From Cyanobacteriota bacterium erpe_2018_sw_21hr_WHONDRS-SW48-000092_B_bin.40 (lineage in GTDB: Bacteria; Cyanobacteriota; Vampirovibrionia; Obscuribacterales; Obscuribacteraceae), in contig JAUPUU010000297.1 of NCBI GenBank assembly GCA_030917395.1, forward strand, positions 52,767 to 116,766: a DNA stretch of 64,000 nt. Reading direction: 5' to 3'. Below, in pieces: positions 1-9,332 of the stretch. How positions within the stretch are numbered: position 1 is the first letter of the stretch; every line of letters begins with the position of its first letter. The translations under genes and the position numbers were made by a program. The notes under the pieces are model-generated. The model saw only the letters and a list, made by a program, of their open reading frames with translations, did no database searches and was not told the DNA's origin.

Positions 1-1
1 C

Positions 2-670
2 ATTACGCCTAGCGAGGACGATTGGCCCTTTCTATTTTTACCTCGGCGTGAGCTGCCTATGACCTATGTTTGGCCGATTTTCCTAATCATATTTGTTGGC
101 TTCTTGCCGCTCTATAAAGAGATACGCAAGACCGATGATGCCGCCATCGACAGCCTGATGTTTTGCTTGGGCATGGGCTTTATGCTTCTAGAAGTGCGCT
201 CGATGTCAGAATTATCGCTACTGTTTGGTTCAACCTGGCTGGTCAATAGTGTCATTATTGCTGCGGTGATGCTCTTTATCTTGCTCTCTAACTATATTGC
301 TTCTAAGTTGAGCACCAAATGGACGCCTCTGCTGACCATGGTTCTAATGGCTGTTCTGGTGCTATCTGCTTTCGTTAAAGCTAGTTCTTTAGCGGCTTTT
401 GGACCAGTAGGCGGAAGCGTTCTCGGTTGCCTTGTCTTTCTTCTGCCGTTGATTTTCTCATCGGCGATTTTCAGCTTGATGTTTAAGACCAGCAAGAGTG
501 TCAATCGCGCTTTGGCTTTCAATTTGGTTGGCGGCCTGGTGGGTGTTTGTCTTGAATATTTATCAATGGTGTTTGGTATTAAGGCCCTGACTTATATTGC
601 CATCGCCATCTACCTGGTGGTTTTGTATCTCACCAAAAAGGCGGTTGCTCGATCTGTGGTCGGGAGCTAA
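2..670 (+). CDS. C-terminal part of a multi-pass membrane protein, possibly spermidine-synthase-like/SAM-dependent; truncated by window start
   Basis: Frame is open from base 2 (ITPSEDDWPFLFLPRRELPMTYVWPIF...), upstream of the ATG at 59 given in the ORF track; several hydrophobic segments. Confidence 0.6.
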   Translation: MTPSEDDWPFLFLPRRELPMTYVWPIFLIIFVGFLPLYKEIRKTDDAAIDSLMFCLGMGFMLLEVRSMSELSLLFGSTWLVNSVIIAAVMLFILLSNYIASKLSTKWTPLLTMVLMAVLVLSAFVKASSLAAFGPVGGSVLGCLVFLLPLIFSSAIFSLMFKTSKSVNRALAFNLVGGLVGVCLEYLSMVFGIKALTYIAIAIYLVVLYLTKKAVARSVVGS

Positions 671-761
671 GACAGAAGAATTGCCAGGAATTTCGCTATT
701 TCTCTCTTTCTGAATGAACGACCTGTCGTCTGTTCAACGGTTGCATAATTCGTAATTTGTT

Positions 762-803
762 ATTGTCTAACTTTCGACAGTTCGTTAATTACTCTCGTGC
801 TCT
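762..803. repeat. Copy 1 of a non-coding dispersed element (ATTGTCTAAYTTTCGA ... AATTANTNTCGTGCTCT)
   Basis: Matches 2301-2334 in two ordered conserved blocks; lies in the convergent intergenic gap. Confidence 0.55.
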
Positions 804-876
804 CGTCGTATTGTTGAACTGTCGAACTTTCGAATTAACTAATTGCCGTTAAGTCTAAAGTTGGTAATCTCCAGTT

Positions 877-1386
877 CTATACAACTCCAATATCTTCGTT
901 CCAAACTTTGGGGTGTTTTTGCTGAAATTCCTTGAGCAAATCGAAGCATTGATCTAGATCTAGATCGATAACTTCAACACCGTTGTCACGCATAAATTGA
1001 GCAGAGCTTTTAAAGGTGCGGTTCTCGCCGGCGATAACTTTGGCGATGCCAAATTGCACCACCGCTCCAGCGCACATGGCGCAAGGCATCAAGGTGGAGT
1101 AGATCACTGTATCGCGATAACTTACTTGTCTTCCGGCATTGCGTAGGCAGTCTATTTCACCATGGGCAGTAGGGTCACCTTGCTGCACTCGTCGATTGTG
1201 GCCACGCCCAATAATCTGACCGGCTCTAACCAAGACTGAACCGATTGGAATACCACCTTCGGCAAATCCTTTTCTGGCCTGGTTGATTGCTTCTTCCATA
1301 AACTCGTCTGGTTTATTTTGAGCGCTCTTTTCCATCTGAAATTCTTCCTTTTTGTTGCCGATTACTCTCTTTGAACCAAGCACCAA
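877..1386 (-). CDS. Nucleoside/cytidine deaminase-like protein (CMP/dCMP deaminase zinc family)
   Basis: HGEID ... MPCAMCAGA zinc-deaminase motifs (HxE, PCxxC); first ~15 aa may be over-extended, internal Met at MEKSAQNK. Confidence 0.85.
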   Translation of the reverse strand: MVLGSKRVIGNKKEEFQMEKSAQNKPDEFMEEAINQARKGFAEGGIPIGSVLVRAGQIIGRGHNRRVQQGDPTAHGEIDCLRNAGRQVSYRDTVIYSTLMPCAMCAGAVVQFGIAKVIAGENRTFKSSAQFMRDNGVEVIDLDLDQCFDLLKEFQQKHPKVWNEDIGVV

Positions 1387-1396
1387 AGGTGGAGCG

Positions 1397-1425
1397 GTGC
1401 TGCCGAATTTCGCCTTTGGCAGCGC
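1397..1425. other. Hairpin upstream of the deaminase gene
   Basis: CTGCCGAA-TTTCGCC-TTTGGCAG with additional outer pairs. Confidence 0.35.
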
Positions 1426-1562
1426 TCGTTGCTGGTCTGATAATGTATATTATGTTTCATTGACCAGTCGAGGGCCTCTAAAGGCCTGCCAGTATTGGGT
1501 TTCCGGGCTCGAATTTTAATGGCGTTTTGGCCTCAAAAAGAATTTGGGCAGGACAATCTGAC

Positions 1563-2147
1563 CTAATCAATTTTCAGAGCGGCAAGAATATCTTCTTCGA
1601 TCCAGCCACGTCTAAGTAAGGTATCGCCTACGCCACCAGTAGCAAAGCGTTGCTCTAGAAGGGCAATGATCATCAAGTCCTCTGCTACAAGTCCTAATGC
1701 CATTAGCTGCAGTGCTAAGGCATCAGATACCTCTTCATCTGGTGCTATGAGTTCTTGACCAATTAAAAGACCGTCTAATTCTTCTTGCGATATAAATTGT
1801 TTTTCCAGCAGAATCTCACCTAACTGTCGGTCGCTGTTCTGCTGCTCCTGAACGGCCTCTTTTAGCTGCTCGAGGGTAATCATGCCAGAGGCTAAACAAA
1901 GCTGGCCTAAACGGAGCTTAGAATTGAATTTATTGCTGCCACCACTTGAATGCTCATGAACATTTCTATTTGAAGAAAGTTCTTCATGGGCAGTACGAAT
2001 AGCTTGTAAAGCAATACGCGCTTGTTCTGTGGCTTTGGTCGAATTAAAAGGTTGTGACAATCTTTCTGTTAACCGCAAGGTTATTTCGTCAATGCTTGAG
2101 GCATCAGCGCTTTTGTCTAGTTTTAGTGCATGAAAATGATTATTCAT
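1563..2147 (-). CDS. MshEN/GspE-N-terminal-like domain protein
   Basis: RLGQLCLASGMITLEQLKEAVQEQ fits the MshEN-type pattern RLGxxxxxxGxIxxxxLxxxxxxQ, followed by a second copy LGEILLEKQFISQEELDGLL. Confidence 0.65.
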   Translation of the reverse strand: MNNHFHALKLDKSADASSIDEITLRLTERLSQPFNSTKATEQARIALQAIRTAHEELSSNRNVHEHSSGGSNKFNSKLRLGQLCLASGMITLEQLKEAVQEQQNSDRQLGEILLEKQFISQEELDGLLIGQELIAPDEEVSDALALQLMALGLVAEDLMIIALLEQRFATGGVGDTLLRRGWIEEDILAALKID

Positions 2148-2220
2148 AATTTTTTGTCAGCAAGTGAAAACTTCTACGAAAGGTTCAGTGAATGGTTTAT
2201 CTAATATTATAGAGTCGGTA

Positions 2221-2265
2221 AGGCTTGACGAGTCGACAATACGACTAGTCGAGTTATCGACTTTT
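2221..2265. promoter_or_regulatory. Cluster of GTCGA/TCGAC palindromic half-sites in a divergent promoter region
   Basis: GACGAGTCGACAATACGACTAGTCGAGTTATCGAC between divergent genes 1563-2147(-) and 2440-4974(+). Confidence 0.3.
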
Positions 2266-2300
2266 CCAATTATCGTATTTAGCAAAAGATCAATTGTATA

Positions 2301-2334
2301 ATTGTCTAATTTTCGATAATTAGTATCGTGCTCT
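2301..2334. repeat. Copy 2 of the non-coding dispersed element
   Basis: ATTGTCTAATTTTCGATAATTAGTATCGTGCTCT aligned to 762-803. Confidence 0.55.
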
Positions 2335-2439
2335 GTTCTAACTTTTATCTGTTCTACTCGTTGTATTTATTTCTCGTTGTTCTTACTAACAGTCGTAAAC
2401 TGCAGAATCAACCAAAAGAGTCCTTAGCTTAAGGTACCC

Positions 2440-4974
2440 ATGACATCAGCACCTCTAAACCAAGCCGGTAACCGTGTAAAAGCTTTCGACTTCAAGTTCT
2501 TGTCGAAAGAATGGTTGGCAATGTTCAATCCTTCTACTGTTGGCCGGGATTTCCTTGCTGGCATCACAGTGGCTATGGTGGCTCTGCCGCTCAACCTTGC
2601 TCTGGCAGTTGCCTCCGGTGTTGAGCCAGCCTTGGGAATCGTTTCTGGTATCGTGGCTGGAGTTATCGCTGCCCTCTTTGGTGGGCAGCGGTACGCCATA
2701 ACTGGTCCTGCTGCAGCTATGGCCGTTGTATTGATTGAAGTTGCTCACAACTTTGGCATGGGCGGAATCTTCTTTGTTGGCCTGGTAGGCGGTATCCTGC
2801 AGATTGTAGCCGGCTTGCTGAAACTGGGGAGAATCATCTCCTTCCTGCCAATGCCTGTCATTGTGGGCTTTGCTAACGCCATTGGTATTCTTGTTATCTT
2901 CAACACGGTTGATGACTTCTTTGGCTTACAAGTAAGGCCGCTACATCTCCATACGGCCGCCACAGCAGCCACTGCTGTTGTTGGGTCGCCGTTTATTCCT
3001 GAATTTGTCAAAGACGTCAGCGACTTAATTCAGCGTATTTTTATTCACAACGAGTGCAATGTTCAGGCTGTCATTATTGGCCTGCTCGTAATTGCTCTCT
3101 CCGTGCTCGTGCCGCGCTTTACCAAAGTGGTGCCGGGTTCGTTAATAGCCATTGTTGCGGCCTCGATTGCCGCAAATCTCCTTCATTTTGATATTCCTCG
3201 GGTAGTCGATTTAGCGCCTCTGACTAATATCAATTTGATGCCGCATTGGCCAACATTGCCCACTGGTATTACTACTTTTCAGCAATATCAAGCTCTCACT
3301 CTTTATGCCATCACTGTTTTCATGTTGGGTTCAATTGAATCGCTGCTTTCAGCCACAGTGGCCGATGGTATGTCATTGCGCTCTAAGCATCGGCCCGATC
3401 AAGAACTGATTGGTCAAGGTCTTGCTAATTTCGCTATGCCGTTCTTCGGCGGTATTCCAGTTACTGGTGTAATTGCTCGCACTGCAGTCAATATCACAGC
3501 CGGTGCGCGCACTCGCCTAGCAGCAATCATTCACTCAGGGGTTCTGCTCTTACTAGTACTTTGTTTTGCTCATCTAGCCGAACAGATTCCTCTGGCAGCT
3601 TTGGCTGGGGTGCTTGTTTTGACTGGCTTCCGCTTGATTGAGTGGGATGAAATTCGCGAAATTTGGCGAGGCTCAAGGACAGAAGGCTGGGTAGTGTTGG
3701 CTACCACAGTGGCTTCAGTCTGCGTTGACTTGACAGCTGGCATCCTAACGGGCTTGCTTCTCACCTGCGTTTTGACAGTGCAAAAAATGAGCTTACTCAG
3801 CCTGGTTAGCGAAGTTGGCGAGGATGACGATCGCATCGAAGCTACCCAGCAAATTCCTAGCTGCAAGTTTGTGCGCACCTATCTAGTTGATGGTCCGCTG
3901 TTCTTCGGAGCGGCGGAGCGCTTTACCGAGAATATTTTGCTCACTCAAGATTTGCGCGCTTTGATTTTACATATGCGCTCACTCAACATGATGGATATCA
4001 CAGGGGTAGAGACACTATTGGCTATCCACTCTCAGCTCAAGCGCAATAATGTTCGCCTGGTTATTGCTGAGCTTCCTGGTCAACCCCTTGAGTTGATGAA
4101 AAAGACTGGTGCCTTGGAGAAAATAGGCATTGAGAACTGTTTTTCTGACTACAAAGAAGCCCAACTTGATGTCAATGAGAAATTGCTGACTTCGGTCTGT
4201 CAGGGCTGTTCCGCCGGTATTAATCCTGAGATAAAAGGCAAGATGACTGGCCCTCGTGACTGCAAGCTGCGCAGCGCTTTACTAATGGACAATAGTCGAC
4301 TGACCAAGACATTAAAAGCGCGTATGGATCGTACTCAGAAAATCAAAACTGGTACCTTTACGGCTATTAGTCCTGACATTCTCCGCCTTGTCAGAGTAAG
4401 CAAACCAGAAGACATACCTGAGTTCCTTCGCGATACACCCATCGAAGCCTTGCTTAAATGCCAGAATATGGGCGAAGTTGATGCCAATCAGTCAGAGGAT
4501 CCTGATCTCGTAATTGGTATGTGTATTGACTATCGCAAGTCACTCTCTCTACCTCAAAACTGCGCTTACGTCATTAGGCGAACAGGGGCTAATATGGCTG
4601 GTTCAGAGTTTTCGCTTGCTCTTGCTCTTTCAACCGGTATTGAATATATGGCATTAATCGCTCATAACCACTGCGTTATGTCTGACCCACACGTCAAACG
4701 TGGTGCCTTTGTTTCAGCTTTAACAGGCAAGCATGGCTGGAGCGATGATCAAGCCCTTAGTTTCTTTGATGAACATGCCTCCAGTCGAGAAATCGACGAT
4801 GCCATCGACTTCTCTATTAAAGAGTCGCGCCGTCTAAGTAATCTCTTCCGTGGGCTTAAAGTGGTGCCGATGCTCTTTATGCTCGAAGATAACTTGGTAT
4901 ATCTGGTAAAAGATTGGGTGCGTGAGAAGGAAGGTAAAGATGAAGCCGACGAGGATTCTTACCTCAGCGATTAG
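2440..4974 (+). CDS. SulP-family anion (bicarbonate/sulfate) transporter with STAS and C-terminal beta-carbonic-anhydrase-like domain
   Basis: SulP N-terminal membrane domain; STAS-like segment (LRALILHMRSLNMMDITGVETL); C-terminal GMCIDYR and HNHC resembling beta-CA CxDxR and HxxC zinc motifs. Confidence 0.9.
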   Translation: MTSAPLNQAGNRVKAFDFKFLSKEWLAMFNPSTVGRDFLAGITVAMVALPLNLALAVASGVEPALGIVSGIVAGVIAALFGGQRYAITGPAAAMAVVLIEVAHNFGMGGIFFVGLVGGILQIVAGLLKLGRIISFLPMPVIVGFANAIGILVIFNTVDDFFGLQVRPLHLHTAATAATAVVGSPFIPEFVKDVSDLIQRIFIHNECNVQAVIIGLLVIALSVLVPRFTKVVPGSLIAIVAASIAANLLHFDIPRVVDLAPLTNINLMPHWPTLPTGITTFQQYQALTLYAITVFMLGSIESLLSATVADGMSLRSKHRPDQELIGQGLANFAMPFFGGIPVTGVIARTAVNITAGARTRLAAIIHSGVLLLLVLCFAHLAEQIPLAALAGVLVLTGFRLIEWDEIREIWRGSRTEGWVVLATTVASVCVDLTAGILTGLLLTCVLTVQKMSLLSLVSEVGEDDDRIEATQQIPSCKFVRTYLVDGPLFFGAAERFTENILLTQDLRALILHMRSLNMMDITGVETLLAIHSQLKRNNVRLVIAELPGQPLELMKKTGALEKIGIENCFSDYKEAQLDVNEKLLTSVCQGCSAGINPEIKGKMTGPRDCKLRSALLMDNSRLTKTLKARMDRTQKIKTGTFTAISPDILRLVRVSKPEDIPEFLRDTPIEALLKCQNMGEVDANQSEDPDLVIGMCIDYRKSLSLPQNCAYVIRRTGANMAGSEFSLALALSTGIEYMALIAHNHCVMSDPHVKRGAFVSALTGKHGWSDDQALSFFDEHASSREIDDAIDFSIKESRRLSNLFRGLKVVPMLFMLEDNLVYLVKDWVREKEGKDEADEDSYLSD

Positions 4975-5096
4975 TTACAGGACTACGCTCTTCACGCGAA
5001 TCTAAAATTGTTCTCAACGAAGCAAAAATAGATTATTAGAGTAATGCTTCCGAACCGGCTCTTGAGATCGTCTATAATCTTCTCGCATTCATCGAG

Positions 5097-6284
5097 GTGG
5101 TTATGGTCGAGGGTAAGTTGCGCTTCAGCACAATATTTGTTGCTCTTGCGGCGCTTGTATTTTCGCTAGCTTATTTCGTCAAAGCGAAAGAGCCAATTCT
5201 GCAAATTGTTAGCCCAAGCAGAATCATGGCTTCGGCTACTGCCTTACCAAATAGCACTGATTCGAAATTTGCTGAGATGGTCATGAATAGCTCAAGCTAT
5301 GCCGTATTCTTATGCCGTAGTGAATACTCGAGCGGCAATGCTAATTCTCTTGAAGCCTTGAGAGGATGGGCGGCACAGCAATTTCATAATGATCCTCGTT
5401 TCCTCCATCCTGTGATTTTGCCCAAGGCTACAGCTAGTTCTACCTTTATCAATTCCACTGCCTATTGCCTTTTTGCTGCACCCTATTATTATGCCTCCCA
5501 AGCGGCGGCTAGTTTAATTAGCAGCCGGGTTGATGGCTATTGCGACAGTGAGTCTTTCCGCGTCTTCAAGAACGATTTTGCCGGTCTTTTTGGCAGCAAT
5601 GCCGAAGCCGCAACTCTTCTTGCTCGCTATCAGTCAGACCGAGCCCGCACAGCTATTAATCCACTGCTATCTGTATTGTTCTGGCTCGTCATAGTGGTGC
5701 TTTCTCCTGCTTTGACTGGCTCCTTCAAGCGCGCTGCCAGTTTCTGGAGGGCACCATTCATGAGCAGTGATCACTCCGCTAGAAAGAGCGCCACAGCAGC
5801 CGCTTATTTCGCTTATTTTGTCTCTTTTCTTGGACTCTATTACTCTGCTCAGGCCATAATCGTAGAGAGCACTGCTGGCGCTTCTGCCATTGCCGCCATC
5901 GTATGTGGTGCCTCCGCGCTATATGTTTTGTTTCCTATCAAAGTATTTGTCGATAACGACGAAGTCTTGATGTTGCGGTCGACTATTTCAGTTCGCTCCG
6001 TCTTGATTTCGGCCTGGTTGTTCTTAAGTGTACTTTCAATACAAATGTTGACTTGGATTAAGCAGGGAGTTTTGACCGAACCCGATCCAATTAGCCTGTT
6101 GATATCTGCTGTTACGGGTGACTTCATTCATGACCCTTTAACCGCCAAGCGCTGGATTTCAACAGCAATTGCTCTGACTTGGTCGGTTAGCTTTGTCTTC
6201 ATCTTGAAAATACTGTCAAGACGTGACGCTGAGAGCTCCAGAGAAGTGACGAAGAAGTTGGCTGGTTTAGGCGCGAAACACTAG
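5097..6284 (+). CDS. Hypothetical membrane protein
   Basis: 395-aa ORF with N-terminal and multiple C-terminal TM segments. Confidence 0.65.
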   Translation: MVMVEGKLRFSTIFVALAALVFSLAYFVKAKEPILQIVSPSRIMASATALPNSTDSKFAEMVMNSSSYAVFLCRSEYSSGNANSLEALRGWAAQQFHNDPRFLHPVILPKATASSTFINSTAYCLFAAPYYYASQAAASLISSRVDGYCDSESFRVFKNDFAGLFGSNAEAATLLARYQSDRARTAINPLLSVLFWLVIVVLSPALTGSFKRAASFWRAPFMSSDHSARKSATAAAYFAYFVSFLGLYYSAQAIIVESTAGASAIAAIVCGASALYVLFPIKVFVDNDEVLMLRSTISVRSVLISAWLFLSVLSIQMLTWIKQGVLTEPDPISLLISAVTGDFIHDPLTAKRWISTAIALTWSVSFVFILKILSRRDAESSREVTKKLAGLGAKH

Positions 6285-6306
6285 TGCTAAAATAAATAGC
6301 TCTGCC

Positions 6307-6392
6307 TGCCCTTGTGTCGGAACTGGTATACGAGACGCACTTAAAATGCGTTGCCCGTAAGGGATTGAGGGTTCGACTCCCTCCGAGGGCAA
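6307..6392 (+). tRNA. tRNA-Leu(TAA)
   Basis: Acceptor TGCCCTT/GAGGGCA, anticodon arm ACGCA-CTTAAAA-TGCGT, long variable arm, GGTTCGACTCC T-arm; CCA not encoded. Confidence 0.95.
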
Positions 6393-6443
6393 ATTTTTCT
6401 CAGCGGCTTAAAGCTCATAGAGTTTAGGCCTTAGGTAATTTAA

Positions 6444-7625
6444 GTGTCTAACTCATTCGATACGATTGTAGTTGGCCTTGGTGCCATGGGTAGCGCTACT
6501 CTTTACCAGCTAGCACAGCGTGGTATTAGAGCTCTAGGCATTGACCTTTTGGCGCCTCCACATACCCTTGGTTCGTCCCATGGTGATACTCGCATCACCC
6601 GTCAGGCAATCGGGGAAGGTGACCATTACACGCCCCTCTCCTTGCGTTCTTATGAAATCTTTCGTGAGATGGAGCGACTGACCGAAACCAGCCTGCTGGA
6701 AGTTACCGGTGGTCTGATGATTTCAAGCCTGAGCGAGCCAGTTTCGGTCGTGCACGTGCCGCAATTTTTCCAAAACACCGTGGCTGCCGCCCAGAAGTTT
6801 GGTATCAAGCACGAGATCTTAAATGCCAAAGAAATGCGTCTGCGCTTCCCGCAATTCAACGTTGACGATGATGAAATGGGCTACTTCGAATACGATGCTG
6901 CTTACTTACGTCCTGAAGAAATTATTCGTGTTCAATTGAAATTGGCCGGAGAGCTTGGTGCAACTATTCATACAAACGAGACTGTTATTGGCTTTGAAGA
7001 GAATGCCAAAGGCGTTGAAGTTTATACTAATCAAGGTACTTATACTGCCGAGCGCTTAGTGCTCTCTGTAGGGCCCTGGCTGACCGAGCTATTGCCGCAG
7101 CTAAAGCCAGTCTTCAAGGTTTATCGCCAAGTTCTTTACTGGTTTGATATTGCTGATTCATTTGAACAATTTGCTCCGCCAAAGTTTCCCCTCTTTATTT
7201 GGCAGTTAAAAGGTGCAGAAGCCGGAGTCTACGGGTTGCCAGCCCTAGATGGCCCGAATGGCGGTTTCAAAATAGGCAGTTCTAACTATCTCACTGAGCC
7301 GGTAACCCCTGATTCGGTAGAGCGGTCAGTCAGTGCTGAAGAGACCGTTGAAATGTTCAATAGCAAAGTCGAGCGGTGCTTCCCCTTGGCCAATAACAAG
7401 TGCCTAAAGTCTGCAGTTTGTCTCTACACTGTCACGCCAGATAGTGCCTTTGTCATTGATTGGCTGCCAGATTCGCAGCGCATTGTTATCTGCTCACCGT
7501 GTTCAGGGCACGGCTTTAAGCATGCTGCAGCCATTGGCGAAAGTATTGCGGAGATGACTACTAAGGGTCACTCTCACTTAGATCTTAGCGCTTTTAAGCT
7601 GGCTCGACTGGCTCAGTCTACTTGA
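6444..7625 (+). CDS. Sarcosine oxidase / N-methyl-tryptophan oxidase-like FAD-dependent oxidoreductase
   Basis: GTG start; N-terminal dinucleotide-binding VVGLGAMGSATLYQLAQRG; HTLGSSHGDTRITRQAIGEG typical of monomeric sarcosine oxidases. Confidence 0.88.
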   Translation: MSNSFDTIVVGLGAMGSATLYQLAQRGIRALGIDLLAPPHTLGSSHGDTRITRQAIGEGDHYTPLSLRSYEIFREMERLTETSLLEVTGGLMISSLSEPVSVVHVPQFFQNTVAAAQKFGIKHEILNAKEMRLRFPQFNVDDDEMGYFEYDAAYLRPEEIIRVQLKLAGELGATIHTNETVIGFEENAKGVEVYTNQGTYTAERLVLSVGPWLTELLPQLKPVFKVYRQVLYWFDIADSFEQFAPPKFPLFIWQLKGAEAGVYGLPALDGPNGGFKIGSSNYLTEPVTPDSVERSVSAEETVEMFNSKVERCFPLANNKCLKSAVCLYTVTPDSAFVIDWLPDSQRIVICSPCSGHGFKHAAAIGESIAEMTTKGHSHLDLSAFKLARLAQST

Positions 7626-7628
7626 TGC

Positions 7629-8468
7629 CTATTTGACTTGAGCCAGTTCTTTAATGCGCACTTTGTTCTCCAGCACGCCGATACCGCTCACTTCCATTCT
7701 TACAACATCGCCGTCTTTGAGCCAGGGATAAACAGCTGGTGTCAATTCAACGCCATTGGCGTCATAGGTGGCCATAAATTCGGCAATGCAGCCATTGCCG
7801 ACGGTGCCTGAACCAAAGAAATAGCCAGGCTGTATAGCGATATTTTGGCTACCTAACCAGGCAAAGATTCTAGCGAAGCTCCAGGCTTTCTTCTCACCTG
7901 TTGTTGGATGAGTGTGATAGAGCGATTGATAGTTGCTGCGGGTTCTCTCTTCACCGTTAATAGTGAGAATCATCTCCATATCGAAGACACCGTTCTCGTC
8001 CATTTTTAGTTCAGAAGCCTTAACAAGCTTGGGGCCGATACTTTTGCCAACTACAAACTTGCTATTGGTTGGCCCTAAGCCTTCCATATCTTTTTTCTGA
8101 ATATCGCGAGCTGACCAATCATTGAGAATAGTGAAATAGCAGTGGTCTTTGATGAACTGCAAGGCTTCAGCTTCGCTCGTGAGCAGAGCGCCCTTGGTCG
8201 CGAGGCAGCCAATCTCGAACTCATAGTCAGGGGCTTTTACTACCGCAGGGAAGGTCACTTCTTCGCCGGTAGCGAAGACTTTATCGGCTGGCATGTCAAC
8301 CACATAATATGCAGCATGGTCGTACCAAACTGGTGAAACTGCTACGCCTCGCTTGGCACGAATCTGGCGAATGTGGGTCTCAAAACCAAGAAAATCTAGC
8401 AATACTCTTGGCTCGGGAACTTTGACGCCAAATAGTTCAACTGTATTCTCAGAATTCTTGTAGAGCAT
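7629..8468 (-). CDS. Fumarylacetoacetate hydrolase family protein
   Basis: FAH-type motifs YEFEIGCLATKG, YFTILNDWSARDIQ, GNGCIAEF. Confidence 0.88.
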   Translation of the reverse strand: MLYKNSENTVELFGVKVPEPRVLLDFLGFETHIRQIRAKRGVAVSPVWYDHAAYYVVDMPADKVFATGEEVTFPAVVKAPDYEFEIGCLATKGALLTSEAEALQFIKDHCYFTILNDWSARDIQKKDMEGLGPTNSKFVVGKSIGPKLVKASELKMDENGVFDMEMILTINGEERTRSNYQSLYHTHPTTGEKKAWSFARIFAWLGSQNIAIQPGYFFGSGTVGNGCIAEFMATYDANGVELTPAVYPWLKDGDVVRMEVSGIGVLENKVRIKELAQVK

Positions 8469-8673
8469 GCCGTCCCTCTTCTCTAGTTTCTAGTGCTTTG
8501 CGATTATGGCACGCTCCTGGGCGGGGCGCCGAAATCTCAATTTTGCCCTTATAAAGGGCTGCCAAGATAGGTTGCGGATGACCTCAAACTGCCAAATATT
8601 AGACAAATGACCATATTTGAACTGCTTGGGCTGCCAGCGAGTAAACTTAGACAGTGGCAAGCAGTAGGTAGTT

Positions 8674-9045
8674 ATGAAGCATTCGCAAGAGTTCGAAGAT
8701 TTAGTAGCTCAAATTAAACCAGGCATAAAGGAAGTGACGATTGAGCAGGTCGTGAACTTTCAGAAAGAGGCAAAAGACTTTCTATTAATTGACGTGCGTG
8801 AAGATCACGAATGGCAACAAGGTCACGCACCTGGGGCGGTGCATCTTGGTCGCGGCATTATTGAGCGAGACATAATTGCCCTTGAACCGAATAAAGGGCG
8901 TGAAATTGTTCTCTATTGTGGAGGCGGCTATCGTTCTGCCATGTCGGCAGAGAATTTGCAAAAAATGGGTTACACTAACATTTTCTCGATGGCTGGCGGC
9001 ATGCGTGGCTGGCGTGAACTCAATCTTCCTGAGGAAAAACCATGA
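8674..9045 (+). CDS. Rhodanese-like domain protein
   Basis: LIDVREDHEWQQGHAPGAVHLGRG and CGGGYRS active-site loop. Confidence 0.9.
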   Translation: MKHSQEFEDLVAQIKPGIKEVTIEQVVNFQKEAKDFLLIDVREDHEWQQGHAPGAVHLGRGIIERDIIALEPNKGREIVLYCGGGYRSAMSAENLQKMGYTNIFSMAGGMRGWRELNLPEEKP

Positions 9046-9230
9046 ACGATTGGTTTCGCGAGTTCCTAGAGCTGCAGACTAAAGACCCTCAAGCCTTCTT
9101 TCTCATGATTGGCTGCATTTCTTTGCTGGTATTTTTATCGCTCACTATATTTGGTGGCTTCATCTGGTATCTCTACAAAGGCGATCAGCCTGCTAACAGA
9201 AAGAAGCCCGAGACTCCGAAATCTGACTGA
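9042..9230 (+). CDS. Small single-TM protein
   Basis: 62 aa, overlaps the upstream rhodanese stop by 4 nt (ATGA), one clear TM helix. Confidence 0.6.
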   Translation: MNDWFREFLELQTKDPQAFFLMIGCISLLVFLSLTIFGGFIWYLYKGDQPANRKKPETPKSD

Positions 9231-9254
9231 TAACTAGTCGAATATTGGCTTAGG

Positions 9255-9284
9255 AGGGCAATTCTTGTAGTCAAGAGTTGCCCT
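9255..9284. terminator. Stem-loop, possible terminator
   Basis: AGGGCAATTCTT-GTAGTC-AAGAGTTGCCCT, 12-bp stem with one G-U; no strong U-tract. Confidence 0.4.
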
Positions 9285-9332
9285 TGGTATTGATACTACC
9301 CATAATGTCTATATCCGATCGAGGAATAGTAT

